From the NCBI GenBank assembly GCA_011525785.1, contig WYBT01000049.1, forward strand, positions 62,001 to 126,000: DNA of 64,000 nt. The letters are read 5' to 3'. The DNA is from Planctomycetaceae bacterium (GTDB lineage: Bacteria; Planctomycetota; UBA1135; GCA-002686595). Under the pieces are notes generated by a model. That model saw only the letters and a program-made list of their open reading frames with translations, was not told where the DNA came from and did not search any database. How positions within the stretch are numbered: the stretch's first letter is position 1; each line of letters begins with the position of its first letter. The position numbers were made by a program, and so were the translations under genes. Of the stretch, positions 9,072 through 18,291 are shown one piece after another.

Positions 9072-9578
9072 TCAGTGCTGGTGCGCGCTGCCCGGCCCGT
9101 GCGGATGGCCGTGGGCCGTCTCCTCGGCGGTCGCGTCGCGCACGCCGCACACCGTGACCTCGAAGTGCAGTTCCTGGTCCGCCAGCGGATGGTTCTCGTC
9201 GACCTGGATCGCGTCGCCGTCGACCGCCAGCACCAGCATGGTGCGCATGCGACCTTGCGGATCCTTGCCGCTGAAGCGCATGCCCGGCTTGGGCTGAACG
9301 TCGGGCGGGAAGGCCTTGCGCTCGATCGTGCGGATCAGCTCGGGCTTCTTCGCGCCGTAGGCCTGCTCGGGTGCGAGCACCACCTGCACGAAGTCGTTCT
9401 TGGCCTTGCCCTCCAGCGCCTTCTCGAGCGCCGGCAGGATGTTGTTCGCGCCGAACAAGAACGGCATGGGCTTGCCGCCGCGGCGGTTGGTGTCGAGCAC
9501 GCGGCCCGACTTGTCCTTGAGCGTGAAGTAGATGCCGACGACCTTTCCGGGCGCGGCGACGGTCTGGGGATGCGACAT
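9072..9578 (-). CDS. slyD: SlyD-like FKBP-type peptidyl-prolyl cis-trans isomerase
   Basis: The product has 168 residues and no signal peptide, so it is cytoplasmic. It has the FKBP start (GKVVGIYFTLKDKSGRVLDT), the P-F-L-F-G...I-L-P-A-L-E-K-A-L-E-G loop, the insert-in-flap segment (APEQAYGAKKPELI), and the hallmark SlyD close VDENHPLADQELHFEV followed by VRDATAEE. The C-terminal tail is histidine-rich (HGHPHGPGSAHQH), as in SlyD proteins that bind nickel. Expected role: prolyl isomerase/chaperone with metal-binding capacity. The gene stands alone: 78 bases separate its start from the M18 peptidase stop, and its own stop faces the FGGY kinase. Confidence 0.9.
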   Translation of the reverse strand: MSHPQTVAAPGKVVGIYFTLKDKSGRVLDTNRRGGKPMPFLFGANNILPALEKALEGKAKNDFVQVVLAPEQAYGAKKPELIRTIERKAFPPDVQPKPGMRFSGKDPQGRMRTMLVLAVDGDAIQVDENHPLADQELHFEVTVCGVRDATAEETAHGHPHGPGSAHQH

Positions 9579-9656
9579 GAGGGGGGCTCGAGATGACGAG
9601 AGTGACTGCAGAGGCCGAAAGCGTAGCGCCCGGCGGACGCGGACGGCGCAGCGTGT

Positions 9657-10973
9657 TCAAAGCGCTAGGAAAGCCGTCAGCGCGCGCGCCATGAGCACCG
9701 GGTCGAGCGCGCCGCACATTTCGCGGATCGAGTGCATCGACAGTTGCGCGCAGCCGACGTCGACGGTGCGCACGCCCAGGCGCGCGGCGGTCAGAGGCCC
9801 GATGGTCGAACCGCAGGCGAGGTTCGAGCGGTGGAAGTACTTCTGCACGCCGACGCCGGCGCGCTCGCAGGCGAGTTGGAAGGCCGCTTCGCTCTCCGCG
9901 TCGGTGGCGTAGCGCTGGTTGGTGTTGATCTTGATCACCGGCCCCGCGTTGAGGCTGATCCAGTGCTCGGGCTCGTGCTTTTCGCGGTAGTTGGGATGCG
10001 TGGCGTGCGCCATGTCGATCGAGGCGCACAGGCTGCGCGCCATCGCGCGGTGGAAGCGCTCGCGGCCCGCGCCGGCGTCGCCGACCAAGCGCTCGAGCAC
10101 GTACTCGAGCAGCGGGCTCTGCGCGCCGCGGTCGGAGCTGCTGCCGACTTCCTCGTGGTCGAACAGGCACATCACGGCCAGCGGCCCGGCGGCGCCCGCG
10201 CGCTCCGGCGCGGCGCCCGCGCGCTCCGGCGCGGTGATCGCGCGCAGAGCGCACCAGCACGAGCACAGATTGTCGAGGCGCGGCGCGCAGACCAGCTCGC
10301 GCTCCAGGCCGCTGAAGGTCGACGGGTTCACGTCGTGCAGCATCAGGTCCCAGCTCAACACGTCGCTCTCGGCGCACTCCAGACGCGCGGCGAGGAAGCG
10401 CTGCAGCAGGCGCTCGTCGACGCGGCCCAGGCCCCACACGGGCGCGAGATGGTGCTGGGGGTCGAGCACCAGGCCGCGCGAGTTGACCTCGCGGTCGAGG
10501 TGGATCGCCAGCTGAGGAATGCGCAGCATCGGCGTCCGCTCGTGCAGCAGGCGGGCGCGCGAGCCGCTCGAGCTGCGCACCATGACGCGGCCAGCGAGCG
10601 CGAGGTCGCGGTCGAGCCACGAGTTGAGCAGCACTCCGCCGTAGACCTCGACGCCCAGTTGGCGGAAGCCCGCGGCGCCGGTGTTGGGGCGCGCCTTGAT
10701 GCGCAGATTGGGGCTGTCGGTGTGCGCGCCGAGGATGCGGGCGCCGTGCTCGGCCAGCGCTTCCGGCGCGCCGTCCCAGGCCACGATCGCGCCGCCGCGC
10801 GCGACGAAGCCGCGCAAGCGGCCTGCGCGCGGCTGCGCCAGGGGCTGGTCCGCCTCCGAGCGCACGAATCCCGCGCCTTCGAGCGCGCGAGCGACGTTCT
10901 CGACGGCGTGGAACGGCGTCGGTGAGTCGTCGATGAAGGAGAGCATCCCCGCGCAGTCGAAGGCCGTGTCCAT
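9657..10973 (-). CDS. apeB: M18 family aminopeptidase (aspartyl aminopeptidase type)
   Basis: The product has 438 residues from ATG 10973, the usual M18 length. It begins with the family's typical FIDDSPTPFHAVENVARALE. The cocatalytic metal residues are visible in order: GAHTDSPNLRIK (His), APRLDNLCS (Asp), FDHEEVGSSS (Glu-Glu), DMAHATHPNY (Asp) and, near the end, CAQLSMHSIREMCG (His). It should remove N-terminal Asp/Glu or other residues from peptides in the cytoplasm. A 21-base exact duplication within the gene (10191-10232) adds seven residues in a surface loop (APERAGA twice) without breaking the frame. The start is 116 bases from the divergent HEAT-like gene. Confidence 0.92.
   Translation of the reverse strand: MDTAFDCAGMLSFIDDSPTPFHAVENVARALEGAGFVRSEADQPLAQPRAGRLRGFVARGGAIVAWDGAPEALAEHGARILGAHTDSPNLRIKARPNTGAAGFRQLGVEVYGGVLLNSWLDRDLALAGRVMVRSSSGSRARLLHERTPMLRIPQLAIHLDREVNSRGLVLDPQHHLAPVWGLGRVDERLLQRFLAARLECAESDVLSWDLMLHDVNPSTFSGLERELVCAPRLDNLCSCWCALRAITAPERAGAAPERAGAAGPLAVMCLFDHEEVGSSSDRGAQSPLLEYVLERLVGDAGAGRERFHRAMARSLCASIDMAHATHPNYREKHEPEHWISLNAGPVIKINTNQRYATDAESEAAFQLACERAGVGVQKYFHRSNLACGSTIGPLTAARLGVRTVDVGCAQLSMHSIREMCGALDPVLMARALTAFLAL
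10191..10232 (-). repeat. Exact 21-base tandem duplication inside the M18 peptidase gene
   Basis: Two identical 21-base copies (10191-10211 and 10212-10232) lie head to tail in the M18 gene. They encode the heptad APERAGA twice. The frame is kept. The insert lies between the conserved Asp-containing segment and the Glu-Glu motif, probably in a loop. Confidence 0.9.
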
Positions 10974-11089
10974 GGCCCCATAGATGCGGCCCGCACGCGC
11001 GCCGCGCAATCTCTTTTTTTCCCGCGCTCGGCCCGGCGCGCCAGCCGCGGAGTTGGACGAGCGGCTCCGCAGACGAAAGGATAGGAACC

Positions 11090-11899
11090 GTGGTGACGCT
11101 CCTGTGCGCGAGTGTTGTGTGCTGCGTCGCAGCGCTCCGGCCCGTGGCGGCTGGCGAGCCCGCGTCCCAGGCTGCTTCGCAAATCGCTTCGGGCGCCGCG
11201 CTGCAGACCTCGGCGGCCTCGAGCCAGCCCGCCGAGGAACTGGCCGCGCTCGTGCGCCGGCTGCGCGAAGCGTTCGACTCCGGCAGCGCGCCGCAGAAGG
11301 TCGCCGCGCTGCGCTCGAGCTCCCTGCACGCCGACGAGTCGGTCGTCGCACAAGTTCGGCGCGGCCTGGAAGACCGCGATGTCGACGTGCGCCTGGCGAC
11401 CTACGACGCGCTCGGCCGCAACGCCCACGAAAGCGCCTTCGCCGCATTGCTCGCCCACCAGCGCGCCAAGCGCAAGGAGCTGCGCACGCTCGAGCGCGAC
11501 CTGCCGGCGCTCTTGACCGCCCTGGCGCGCCGCGGCGACGCACGCGCACTGCCGGCGCTGGTCGACGATCTCCAGGCGCAGCGCCTGGTGGCCACGGTCC
11601 GCGCGCGCATCCTCGGCCTGGCGCGCATCCGCTCGAAGGCCGCGGTGGAAGCCTTGATGAAGCTCGCCGACGAAATCGGGTTCGTCGACATGCACAACCA
11701 CCTCGAGGACTTCCGCCTGGCGCTGGTGGTGCTCAGCGGCGTGGACCACGGCCGCTCGCTCGACGCCTGGCGCGCTTGGTGGAACAGCGCGCGCGGAACG
11801 TTCGAGCCGCAAGAGCGCATGGCGCCGCTCGCGCCCAAGGACGCGGCCCGCTGGCGCGAGCACTGGGGCGAGGGCCCCGCGGGCGAACAACTGCGCTGA
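11090..11899 (+). CDS. Secreted alpha-helical repeat (HEAT-like) protein
   Basis: The product has 269 residues starting at GTG 11090, with GAAAGG nine bases before it as a possible ribosome site. Residues 1-22 form a signal peptide (LLCASVVCCVAALRPVAAG). From about 50 on the protein is helical with HEAT-like repeat features (AALRSSSLHADESVVAQVRRGLEDRDVDVRLATYDALGR, and later RARILGLARIRSKAAVEAL). The C-terminal segment SLDAWRAWWNSARGTFEP resembles the end of other planctomycete HEAT-type proteins. It probably acts as a protein-binding scaffold in the periplasm. No catalytic motif is visible. Confidence 0.75.
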   Translation: MVTLLCASVVCCVAALRPVAAGEPASQAASQIASGAALQTSAASSQPAEELAALVRRLREAFDSGSAPQKVAALRSSSLHADESVVAQVRRGLEDRDVDVRLATYDALGRNAHESAFAALLAHQRAKRKELRTLERDLPALLTALARRGDARALPALVDDLQAQRLVATVRARILGLARIRSKAAVEALMKLADEIGFVDMHNHLEDFRLALVVLSGVDHGRSLDAWRAWWNSARGTFEPQERMAPLAPKDAARWREHWGEGPAGEQLR

Positions 11900-12014
11900 G
11901 CTGTTGGTTGGGCGCTGCTAGCTCCCGGAGCCTTCGTGAAGCGCGTAGGTTTGCAGGTGGCGCCAACTCAGCAACCTCGACAGGCCCGCGCGCCGGCGCT
12001 AGAACCGCTCGCCG

Positions 12015-13514
12015 ATGCCGGGCGCCACGCCGAACGAGACCTTTGCTGCGGTCGACCTGGGGTCCAACAGCTTCCACATGGTCGTGGCGACGCTCGACAA
12101 CGAGCAGTTGCGCATCATCGACCGCCTGCGCGAGCGCGTGGCGATCGCCGAGGGGCTCGACGAGAACGATCGGCTCAAGCCCAAGGTGCAGGAGCGCGCG
12201 CTGGCCTGCCTCGAGCGCTTCGGCCAGCGGCTGGCGCACATGCGGCCGTCGTCGGTGCGCGTGGTCGGCACCAACACGCTGCGCCGGATGCGCGAGGCGC
12301 GCGGCTTCCTCTCGCGCGCGCAGACCGCGATCGGGCGGCCGATCGAGATCATCTCGGGCCGTGAAGAAGCGCGCCTGATCTACCTGGGCGTCACGCACGC
12401 GCACGCCGACGACTCGCGCCGCAAGCTGGTGGTCGACATCGGCGGCGGCTCGACCGAGTGCATCCTCGGCGAGGGCCACGAGCCGCTGGAGACCGACAGC
12501 CTGCAGATGGGCTGCGTGGGCTACTCGCTGCGCTTCTTCCCCGGCGGTGAGATCACTCAGGAGCGCATGCAGAAGGCGCAGATCGCGGCGGGGCTGGAAT
12601 TGCAGGGCTTGGCGCGCCGCTACAAGCGCCTGGGCTGGGAGAGCTGCATCGGCTCGTCCGGCACGATCGTGGCCTGCGAAGAGATGGTGCGCGGAGCGGG
12701 CTGGTCGAGCGCCGGCCTGACCGAGAAGTCCGTGCGCAAGCTGCGCAACGCGCTGGTCGACGCGGGGCACTTCGAGCGCATCAACCTGCCCGCGCTCCAG
12801 TCCGATCGTGCGCCGGTGCTGGCCGGCGGCGTGGCGATCCTGAGCGCGGTGTTCAAGATCCTCGACGTCGACGTGATGCGCGCCTCGCCCGGCGCGCTGC
12901 GCGAAGGCGTGCTGTTCGACCTGCTCGGGCGCCTGCGCCACGAAGACGTGCGCGAGCAGACCATCCGCTCCTTCGCGCGCCGCTACAACGTCGACCTCGA
13001 GCAAGCCGGCCGCGTCGAGCGCACGGCGCTGGCGCTGCTCGAACAGGTGCGCGAGGCCTGGGACCTCGCGAGCAGCGCCCACCAGCGCCAGCTCTCGTGG
13101 GCCGCGCGCTTGCACGAGATCGGACTGGGCATCGCGTACTCGGGCTACCACCGCCACGGCGCTTACATCGCGGGGAACTCCGAAATGCCCGGCTTCTCGC
13201 GCCAAGACCAGGAGCTGCTCGCGTTGCTCATCGGCTGCCACCGCCGCAAGCCCGAACGCAGCGAGTTCGACGCCCTGCCCAGCGAGGCGCAGTCCACGGC
13301 GATTCGCTTGTGCGCGCTGCTGCGCATCGCAGTGCGCTTGCACCGCAGCCGCGCGCCGCGCGCCGCCCCGCCGCTGCGCTTGTATGCACGGCGCGAGCAG
13401 TTGCGCCTGGAGTTCGACGGCGATTGGCTCGCGCAGCACCCGCTGTCGCGCGCCGACCTCGAGGAAGAGGTCTCGCAGGCGCGCGCGCTGGGTCTGGAAC
13501 TGAGTGTTTCTTGA
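12015..13514 (+). CDS. ppx: Exopolyphosphatase, Ppx/GppA family
   Basis: The product has 499 residues, matching full-length Ppx. Residues 9-310 are the two actin-like lobes: AAVDLGSNSFHMVVA at about 11-25, GTNTLRRMREA, SGREEARLIYLGV, the nucleotide-phosphate motif VVDIGGGSTECILG, and GSSGTIVACEEM. The C-terminal part is an HD-like helical domain (RLHEIGLGIAYSGYHRHG, and LLIGCHRRK). It hydrolyses terminal phosphate from polyphosphate and, in some members, pppGpp. It faces ppk1, the synthetic enzyme, with only 131 bases between stops, so the two opposing activities are paired here. A -10-like TAGAAC (12000-12005) ends nine bases before the ATG, consistent with a very short leader. Confidence 0.93.
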   Translation: MPGATPNETFAAVDLGSNSFHMVVATLDNEQLRIIDRLRERVAIAEGLDENDRLKPKVQERALACLERFGQRLAHMRPSSVRVVGTNTLRRMREARGFLSRAQTAIGRPIEIISGREEARLIYLGVTHAHADDSRRKLVVDIGGGSTECILGEGHEPLETDSLQMGCVGYSLRFFPGGEITQERMQKAQIAAGLELQGLARRYKRLGWESCIGSSGTIVACEEMVRGAGWSSAGLTEKSVRKLRNALVDAGHFERINLPALQSDRAPVLAGGVAILSAVFKILDVDVMRASPGALREGVLFDLLGRLRHEDVREQTIRSFARRYNVDLEQAGRVERTALALLEQVREAWDLASSAHQRQLSWAARLHEIGLGIAYSGYHRHGAYIAGNSEMPGFSRQDQELLALLIGCHRRKPERSEFDALPSEAQSTAIRLCALLRIAVRLHRSRAPRAAPPLRLYARREQLRLEFDGDWLAQHPLSRADLEEEVSQARALGLELSVS

Positions 13515-13515
13515 C

Positions 13516-13536
13516 GCGCGAGCGCTGCGCTCGCGC
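13516..13536 (+). terminator. Hairpin directly after ppx
   Basis: A perfect 9-base inverted repeat (GCGCGAGCG / CGCTCGCGC) with a three-base loop begins two bases after the ppx stop. There is no T-run, so this is a candidate terminator or 3'-end stabiliser only. Confidence 0.4.
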
Positions 13537-13560
13537 CCTGTTCAGGCGCGGCGAGCGCGC

Positions 13561-13591
13561 TCGACAGCGTTCTCGACAGCGTTCTCGACAG
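13561..13591. repeat. 12-base tandem repeat, 2.6 copies, between ppx and ppk1
   Basis: The unit TCGACAGCGTTC occurs at 13561-13572 and 13573-13584, followed by seven bases of a third copy. It lies between the converging ends of ppx and ppk1. No function is evident. Confidence 0.75.
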
Positions 13592-13645
13592 GGAGCGCCA
13601 CGGCGAACACCTCGCGACGGATCTCGCACGCGAGTCAAGCCGCGC

Positions 13646-16015
13646 TCAATTCACGCCGCTGTCTCCCGTCGCACGCGCTCCGTCGTCTCCACGCCCTTCG
13701 AGCGGCGCATCGGCGCCGTCGGACTCGGGCCGCAGCGGCTCGAGCACCAGGTGCGAGCGCCGCCGGCGCTGGCGCGGCGCAGGTCCGGGCGCGTCGCCCT
13801 TGTCGCGCTTGCGCTTGGCGCGCCGCAGTTTGTCCTCGATCGCTTCGGTGACGGCCATGCGCTGCGCGGGCGTCGAGGGCGCGCCCTCCTCGAGCACGAC
13901 CGGCGCGCCCGGCGCGTCGCACAGGCGCTCGAGCAGCACTTCCTGCGCAGCACGGCGCGCGCCGGCGCCCGGCTTCACGCGCTTGTACTTGCCATCGGCG
14001 CCGAGGATCCAGGCCTGCGCATTGTCGGAGAGGTACGGCTCGAGCGCTTCGCTGATCACGCGCTGCGCCAGGCGCCGCTCCTCGATCGGAAAGCAGGTCT
14101 CCACGCGCCGGAACAGATTGCGTTGCATCCAGTCCGCGCTGGCGAGCCACACCTGCTCGTCACCGCCGTTGTGGAACACGAACACGCGGCTGTGCTCGAG
14201 GAAGCGCCCGACGATCGAGCGCACGCGGATGTTGTCCGACACGCCCGGGACTCCCGGCCGCAGGCAGCACACGCCGCGCACGATCAAATCGATCGACACG
14301 CCCGCCTGCGAGGCCTGGTACAGAGCCTGGATGATCTGCGGCTCGGTCAGCGCGTTCATCTTCGCGACGATGCGCGCCTTCTTCCCCGCCCGCGCGTTGC
14401 GCGCCTCGTTCTCGATCGAGTCGACGATCAGCTTGTGCAGCGAGAAGGGCGACTGCACCACGCGTCGCAAGCGCATCACGCGTCCCAGTCCGGTGAGCTG
14501 CATGAACAGGCGGTGCACGTCTTCGCCGATCTCGCGCGAGCAAGTCAGCAGGCCCAGGTCGGTGTAGCCGCGCGTCGTGCGCACGTGGTAGTTACCCGTG
14601 CCCAGGTGGACGTAGCGGCGCAGTCGGCGCTGCTCGCGGCGCACGATCATCAGCATCTTGGTGTGCGCTTTGTAGCCGACGATGCCGTACACGACGTTCG
14701 CGCCCGCCTTCTGCAGGCGCGTCGCGAGGTTGATGTTGGCGGCCTCGTCGAAGCGCGCGCGCAGCTCGATCACGGCCGTGACTTCCTTGCCGTTGCGCGC
14801 CGCGTCGATCAGCGCGTCGACCAGGGGCGAGTCGGCGCCGGCGCGGTAGAGCGTCTGCTTGATCGCCAGCACCGTCGGATCGGCCGCCGCCTGGCGCAGG
14901 AGCTCGACCACGGGACCGAAGGAGTCGAAGGGATGGTGCAGCAGCACGTCGCCCTTGCGCAGCACCTCGAACATGTCCTGCCCGCCCTGCTCGATGCGCC
15001 GCGAGATGCGCTGCTGCAGCACGGGAAACTTGAGCTCGGCGCGCGGGGCGAGCTCGTACATCGCGATCATGCGGTGCAGGTTCACCGGGCCGTGCACGCG
15101 GTACAGGTCGCCCGGCTCGAGGTTGAACGTCGAGAGCAGGAAGTTCGACATCTCCTCGGGGCAGGTGTCGGCCACCTCCAGGCGCACCGCGTCGCCGTAG
15201 TTGCGGTCGGCGAGCTCGCCCTTGAGCGCGCGCATCAGGTCGCCCGACTCTTCCTCGTCGACCCACAGGTCGCTGTTGCGCGTGACGCGGAACTGATAGC
15301 AGCCGGTCACGCTCATGCCGGGGAAGGCCTCGCCGATGTGCGCGTGGATGATCGAGCTCAAGAGCACGAAGTCCTGGCCCGCGGCCGAGAGCTTGCGCGG
15401 CAACGCCGTCAGGCGCGGCAGCGAGCGCGGCACCTGCACGACGGCCACGCCGCTGGTGCGCTGGTAGGCGTCCTCGCCCTCGACGCTGACCACGAAGTTG
15501 AGGCTCTTGTTGAGGATGCGCGGGAAGGGGTGCGCAGGGTCGAGCCCCACCGGCGTGAGCACCGGCAGCACTTCGCTCATGAAGTAGCGCTTGATCCAGC
15601 GCTGCTGGCGCGCGGTCCACTCGGCGCGCTTGAGCAGCCGCAATCCCTGCGCCTCGAGCGCGGGCAGCAGCACGTCGTTCATGACGCGGTACTGCTCGTC
15701 GACCAGCGCGTGGGCCGCCGCGCCGATGCGCGCCAGCGTCTCGGCCGTCGACATGCCGTCGGGCTCGGCGCGCGGCACTCCGAGCGTGTGCTGCTGCTTG
15801 AGACCGCTGACTCGGATCTCGAAGAACTCGTCGAGGTTGGTGCTGCAGATGGTCAGGAAGCGCAGCCGCTCGAGCAGCGGCATGGCGGGATCCTTGGCCT
15901 GCTCGAGCACGCGCGCGTTGAACTCGAGCTGCGACAGCTCGCGGTTGATGTACAGCGCCGGATCGCGCAGGTCCCTCGCGGTGGTGTCGAGCATGGTCTT
16001 GGGGGCGTCCTTCAT
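13646..16015 (-). CDS. ppk1: Polyphosphate kinase 1
   Basis: The product has 789 residues, longer than the E. coli enzyme (688) because of a basic, Arg-rich tail. It reversibly makes polyphosphate from ATP. It starts with the family's YINRELSQLEFNARVL. Both conserved active-site histidines are present: His451 in GYKAHTKMLMI (phosphorylated His435 in E. coli) and His615 in FVFHNGGDEQVWLASADW (His592 in E. coli). The GDVLLHHPFDSF segment at 355-366 is also typical. The first roughly 680 residues cover all four PPK1 domains. The last roughly 100 carry RQRRRR and acidic patches of unknown role. It lies 28 bases downstream of uvrB on the same strand and converges on ppx. Confidence 0.96.
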   Translation of the reverse strand: MKDAPKTMLDTTARDLRDPALYINRELSQLEFNARVLEQAKDPAMPLLERLRFLTICSTNLDEFFEIRVSGLKQQHTLGVPRAEPDGMSTAETLARIGAAAHALVDEQYRVMNDVLLPALEAQGLRLLKRAEWTARQQRWIKRYFMSEVLPVLTPVGLDPAHPFPRILNKSLNFVVSVEGEDAYQRTSGVAVVQVPRSLPRLTALPRKLSAAGQDFVLLSSIIHAHIGEAFPGMSVTGCYQFRVTRNSDLWVDEEESGDLMRALKGELADRNYGDAVRLEVADTCPEEMSNFLLSTFNLEPGDLYRVHGPVNLHRMIAMYELAPRAELKFPVLQQRISRRIEQGGQDMFEVLRKGDVLLHHPFDSFGPVVELLRQAAADPTVLAIKQTLYRAGADSPLVDALIDAARNGKEVTAVIELRARFDEAANINLATRLQKAGANVVYGIVGYKAHTKMLMIVRREQRRLRRYVHLGTGNYHVRTTRGYTDLGLLTCSREIGEDVHRLFMQLTGLGRVMRLRRVVQSPFSLHKLIVDSIENEARNARAGKKARIVAKMNALTEPQIIQALYQASQAGVSIDLIVRGVCCLRPGVPGVSDNIRVRSIVGRFLEHSRVFVFHNGGDEQVWLASADWMQRNLFRRVETCFPIEERRLAQRVISEALEPYLSDNAQAWILGADGKYKRVKPGAGARRAAQEVLLERLCDAPGAPVVLEEGAPSTPAQRMAVTEAIEDKLRRAKRKRDKGDAPGPAPRQRRRRSHLVLEPLRPESDGADAPLEGRGDDGARATGDSGVN

Positions 16016-16043
16016 CGTCGCTTCCGATCCGCGCAGGCGAGCC

Positions 16044-18146
16044 TCAGCGCGCGAGTTCCAGCTGTTCCAACTGCTTGAGCCGGTCGCGCAGCTTGGCGGC
16101 GTCCTCGAAGCGCAACTCCTCGGCCGCGTGCAGCATCTCGTCGCGCAGCTTGGCCAGCTCGCCGCGCAGCCGCTGGGCGTCCCAGGAGCGCGCGGGATCC
16201 TGGTCGGCCGCCGCTGCGCCGAAGGCCGGGCCCGCGACGTCGACGTAGTCCATCTCGTACAGCGACTCGAGCGAATCGCGGATGGGCTTGATCACCGTGC
16301 GCGGCGTGATGCCGTGCTGCTCGTTGTAGGCCGCCTGCAGCTTGCGGCGGCGCTCGACCTCGGCGCGCGTGGAGCGGATCGAGTCCGTCTCGCGATCGGC
16401 GTACAGGATCACGCGGCCCTCGGCGTTGCGCGCCGCGCGACCGCAGGTCTGGATCAGCGAGGTGCTCGAGCGCAGGAAGCCTTCCTTGTCGGCGTCGAGC
16501 ACCGCCACCAGCGCCACTTCCGGCAGGTCCAGGCCCTCGCGCAAGAGGTTGATGCCCACCAGCACGTCGAAGGCGCCCAGGCGCAGGTCGCGCAGGATCG
16601 CCGAGCGCTCGAGCGCGTCGATCTCCGAGTGCAGGTAGCGCACCTTGACGCCCAGCTCCTGGTAGTAGGTCGTGAGTTCCTCGGCGGAGCGCTTGGTCAA
16701 GGTCGTGACGAGCACGCGCCACCCGGCGCGCACCGTGGCGCGGATCTCGGCCAGGAGGTCGTCGACCTGCGTCGCCGCGGGGCGCATCTCGATCGCCGGA
16801 TCGAGCAGGCCGGTCGGGCGCACGATCTGCTCGGCCACGCGGCCCTTGGAGTGCTCGAGCTCGTACGGACCGGGCGTGGCCGAGATGTACACGCTCTGGC
16901 GCACGAGGCGCTCCCACTCTTCGAAGCGCAGCGGCCGGTTGTCGAGCGCGCTGGGCAGGCGGAAGCCGTGCTCGACCAGCACTTCCTTGCGCGAACGATC
17001 GCCGCGGTACATGGCGCCGATCTGCGGCACCGTCACGTGGCTCTCGTCGATGAACACCAGCCAGTCCTCGGGGAAGTAGTTGAGCAGCGTGAAGGGCGGC
17101 TCGCCCGCGCGCCGGCCGTCCATGTAGCGCGAGTAGTTCTCGATGCCGTTGCACACTCCGGTGGCGCGCAGCATCTCGAGGTCGTGGCGCGTGCGCTGCT
17201 CCAGTCGCTGCGCTTCGAGGAGCTTGCCCCCGCGCTTGAGTTCCGCGAGGCGCTCCTCGAGCTCGACCTCGATGCCCTCGCAGGCTTTGAGCAAGCGCTC
17301 CTGCGGCGCGACGTAGTGGTTGGCGGGATAGATCGTGGTCGAGCGCAAGTCGCGCAACACCTCGCCGCGCAGCGGGTCGACCTCGACCAGCGCCTCGATG
17401 TCGTCGCCGAACAACTCGACGCGCAGCACCTTGTCGTCTTCGTAGGCCGGGAAGATCTCGATCACGTCGCCGCGCGCGCGGAACGTGCCGCGCCGGAAGT
17501 CGTAGTTGTTGCGCGCGTACTGCATCTGCGTGAGCCGGCGCAGCAGCTCCTCGCGCTCGACCGAATCCCCCACCGCCAGCGGCAGCGCCATCAGCTGGTA
17601 CGAATCGGGGTTGCCCAGGCCGTAGATGCAGCTCACCGAGGCGACGATCACCACGTCCTTGCGCTCGAGCAGCGAGCGCGTCGCGCTGTTGCGCATGCGC
17701 TCGATGTTCTCGTTGCGGCTGGCATCCTTCTCGATGAACGTGTCGGTGGAAGGGACGTAGGCCTCGGGCTGGTAGTAGTCGTAGTAGCTGACGAAGTACT
17801 CGACCGCGTTGTGCGGGAAGAGCTCCTTGAACTCCCCGTACAGCTGCGCCGCGAGCGTCTTGTTGGGGCTGAGCACCAGCGCGGGCCGCCCCAGGCGTTC
17901 GATCGCCGCCGCAGTCGTGAAGGTCTTGCCCGAGCCGGTGATGCCCAGGAGCGTCTGGTAGCGCTCGCCCGCGCGCGCGCGCTCGACGATGCCTTCTATG
18001 GCGCGCGGCTGGTCACCGGTGGGCTGGAACGGGCAGACCAGCTCGAACTCGCCCTCGGCCTTGGCGCGCGGCGCCAGCGGCGGCTTGGGAGCGGCGTCGG
18101 CGCGCGGCGCGGAGGGCTTGCGCTGCGGCGTTCGACGTCGGGCCAT
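16044..18146 (-). CDS. uvrB: Excinuclease ABC subunit B
   Basis: The product has 700 residues from ATG 18146. In-frame codons further upstream would add about 70 residues without family likeness. It carries GITGSGKT (Walker A) at 68-75, the damage-probing beta-hairpin region [29 protein letters not shown], helicase motifs ([43 protein letters not shown]) and a C-terminal UVR domain ([20 protein letters not shown]). UvrB verifies DNA lesions and loads UvrC in nucleotide excision repair. A 30-residue basic N-terminal tail precedes the conserved start. It may share a transcript with ppk1 (28 bases apart). A -10-like TATCCT lies ten bases before the ATG. Confidence 0.97.
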   Translation of the reverse strand: MARRRTPQRKPSAPRADAAPKPPLAPRAKAEGEFELVCPFQPTGDQPRAIEGIVERARAGERYQTLLGITGSGKTFTTAAAIERLGRPALVLSPNKTLAAQLYGEFKELFPHNAVEYFVSYYDYYQPEAYVPSTDTFIEKDASRNENIERMRNSATRSLLERKDVVIVASVSCIYGLGNPDSYQLMALPLAVGDSVEREELLRRLTQMQYARNNYDFRRGTFRARGDVIEIFPAYEDDKVLRVELFGDDIEALVEVDPLRGEVLRDLRSTTIYPANHYVAPQERLLKACEGIEVELEERLAELKRGGKLLEAQRLEQRTRHDLEMLRATGVCNGIENYSRYMDGRRAGEPPFTLLNYFPEDWLVFIDESHVTVPQIGAMYRGDRSRKEVLVEHGFRLPSALDNRPLRFEEWERLVRQSVYISATPGPYELEHSKGRVAEQIVRPTGLLDPAIEMRPAATQVDDLLAEIRATVRAGWRVLVTTLTKRSAEELTTYYQELGVKVRYLHSEIDALERSAILRDLRLGAFDVLVGINLLREGLDLPEVALVAVLDADKEGFLRSSTSLIQTCGRAARNAEGRVILYADRETDSIRSTRAEVERRRKLQAAYNEQHGITPRTVIKPIRDSLESLYEMDYVDVAGPAFGAAAADQDPARSWDAQRLRGELAKLRDEMLHAAEELRFEDAAKLRDRLKQLEQLELAR

Positions 18147-18156
18147 GCGGGCGAGG

Positions 18157-18162
18157 AGGATA
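18157..18162 (-). promoter_or_regulatory. -10-like hexamer before uvrB
   Basis: On the minus strand TATCCT occupies 18162-18157 within TGCTATCCT, an extended -10 pattern. It ends ten bases before the uvrB ATG, so the transcript would have almost no leader. No convincing -35 is seen. Confidence 0.3.
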
Positions 18163-18291
18163 GCAGCCCGCGCGGCGACGTTCCGCGATGCGTCGCGGGG
18201 CGTTATCCTCTCTCGACTTGCGTTGCCTCGCAGCGGCGGCGCGGTACTCCACAGCGTTCCGACGCGCCCCCACACCCTGCACCGTGCGCCC

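Noticed and set aside
13516-13536. Intrinsic terminator with T-run after ppx
   Set aside because: The hairpin is real but no T-run follows, so it is listed only as a candidate.
18204-18209. TATCCT as promoter of the first zinc-ribbon gene
   Set aside because: It lies 82 bases before the start with no -35 and could as well be chance, so it is not annotated.
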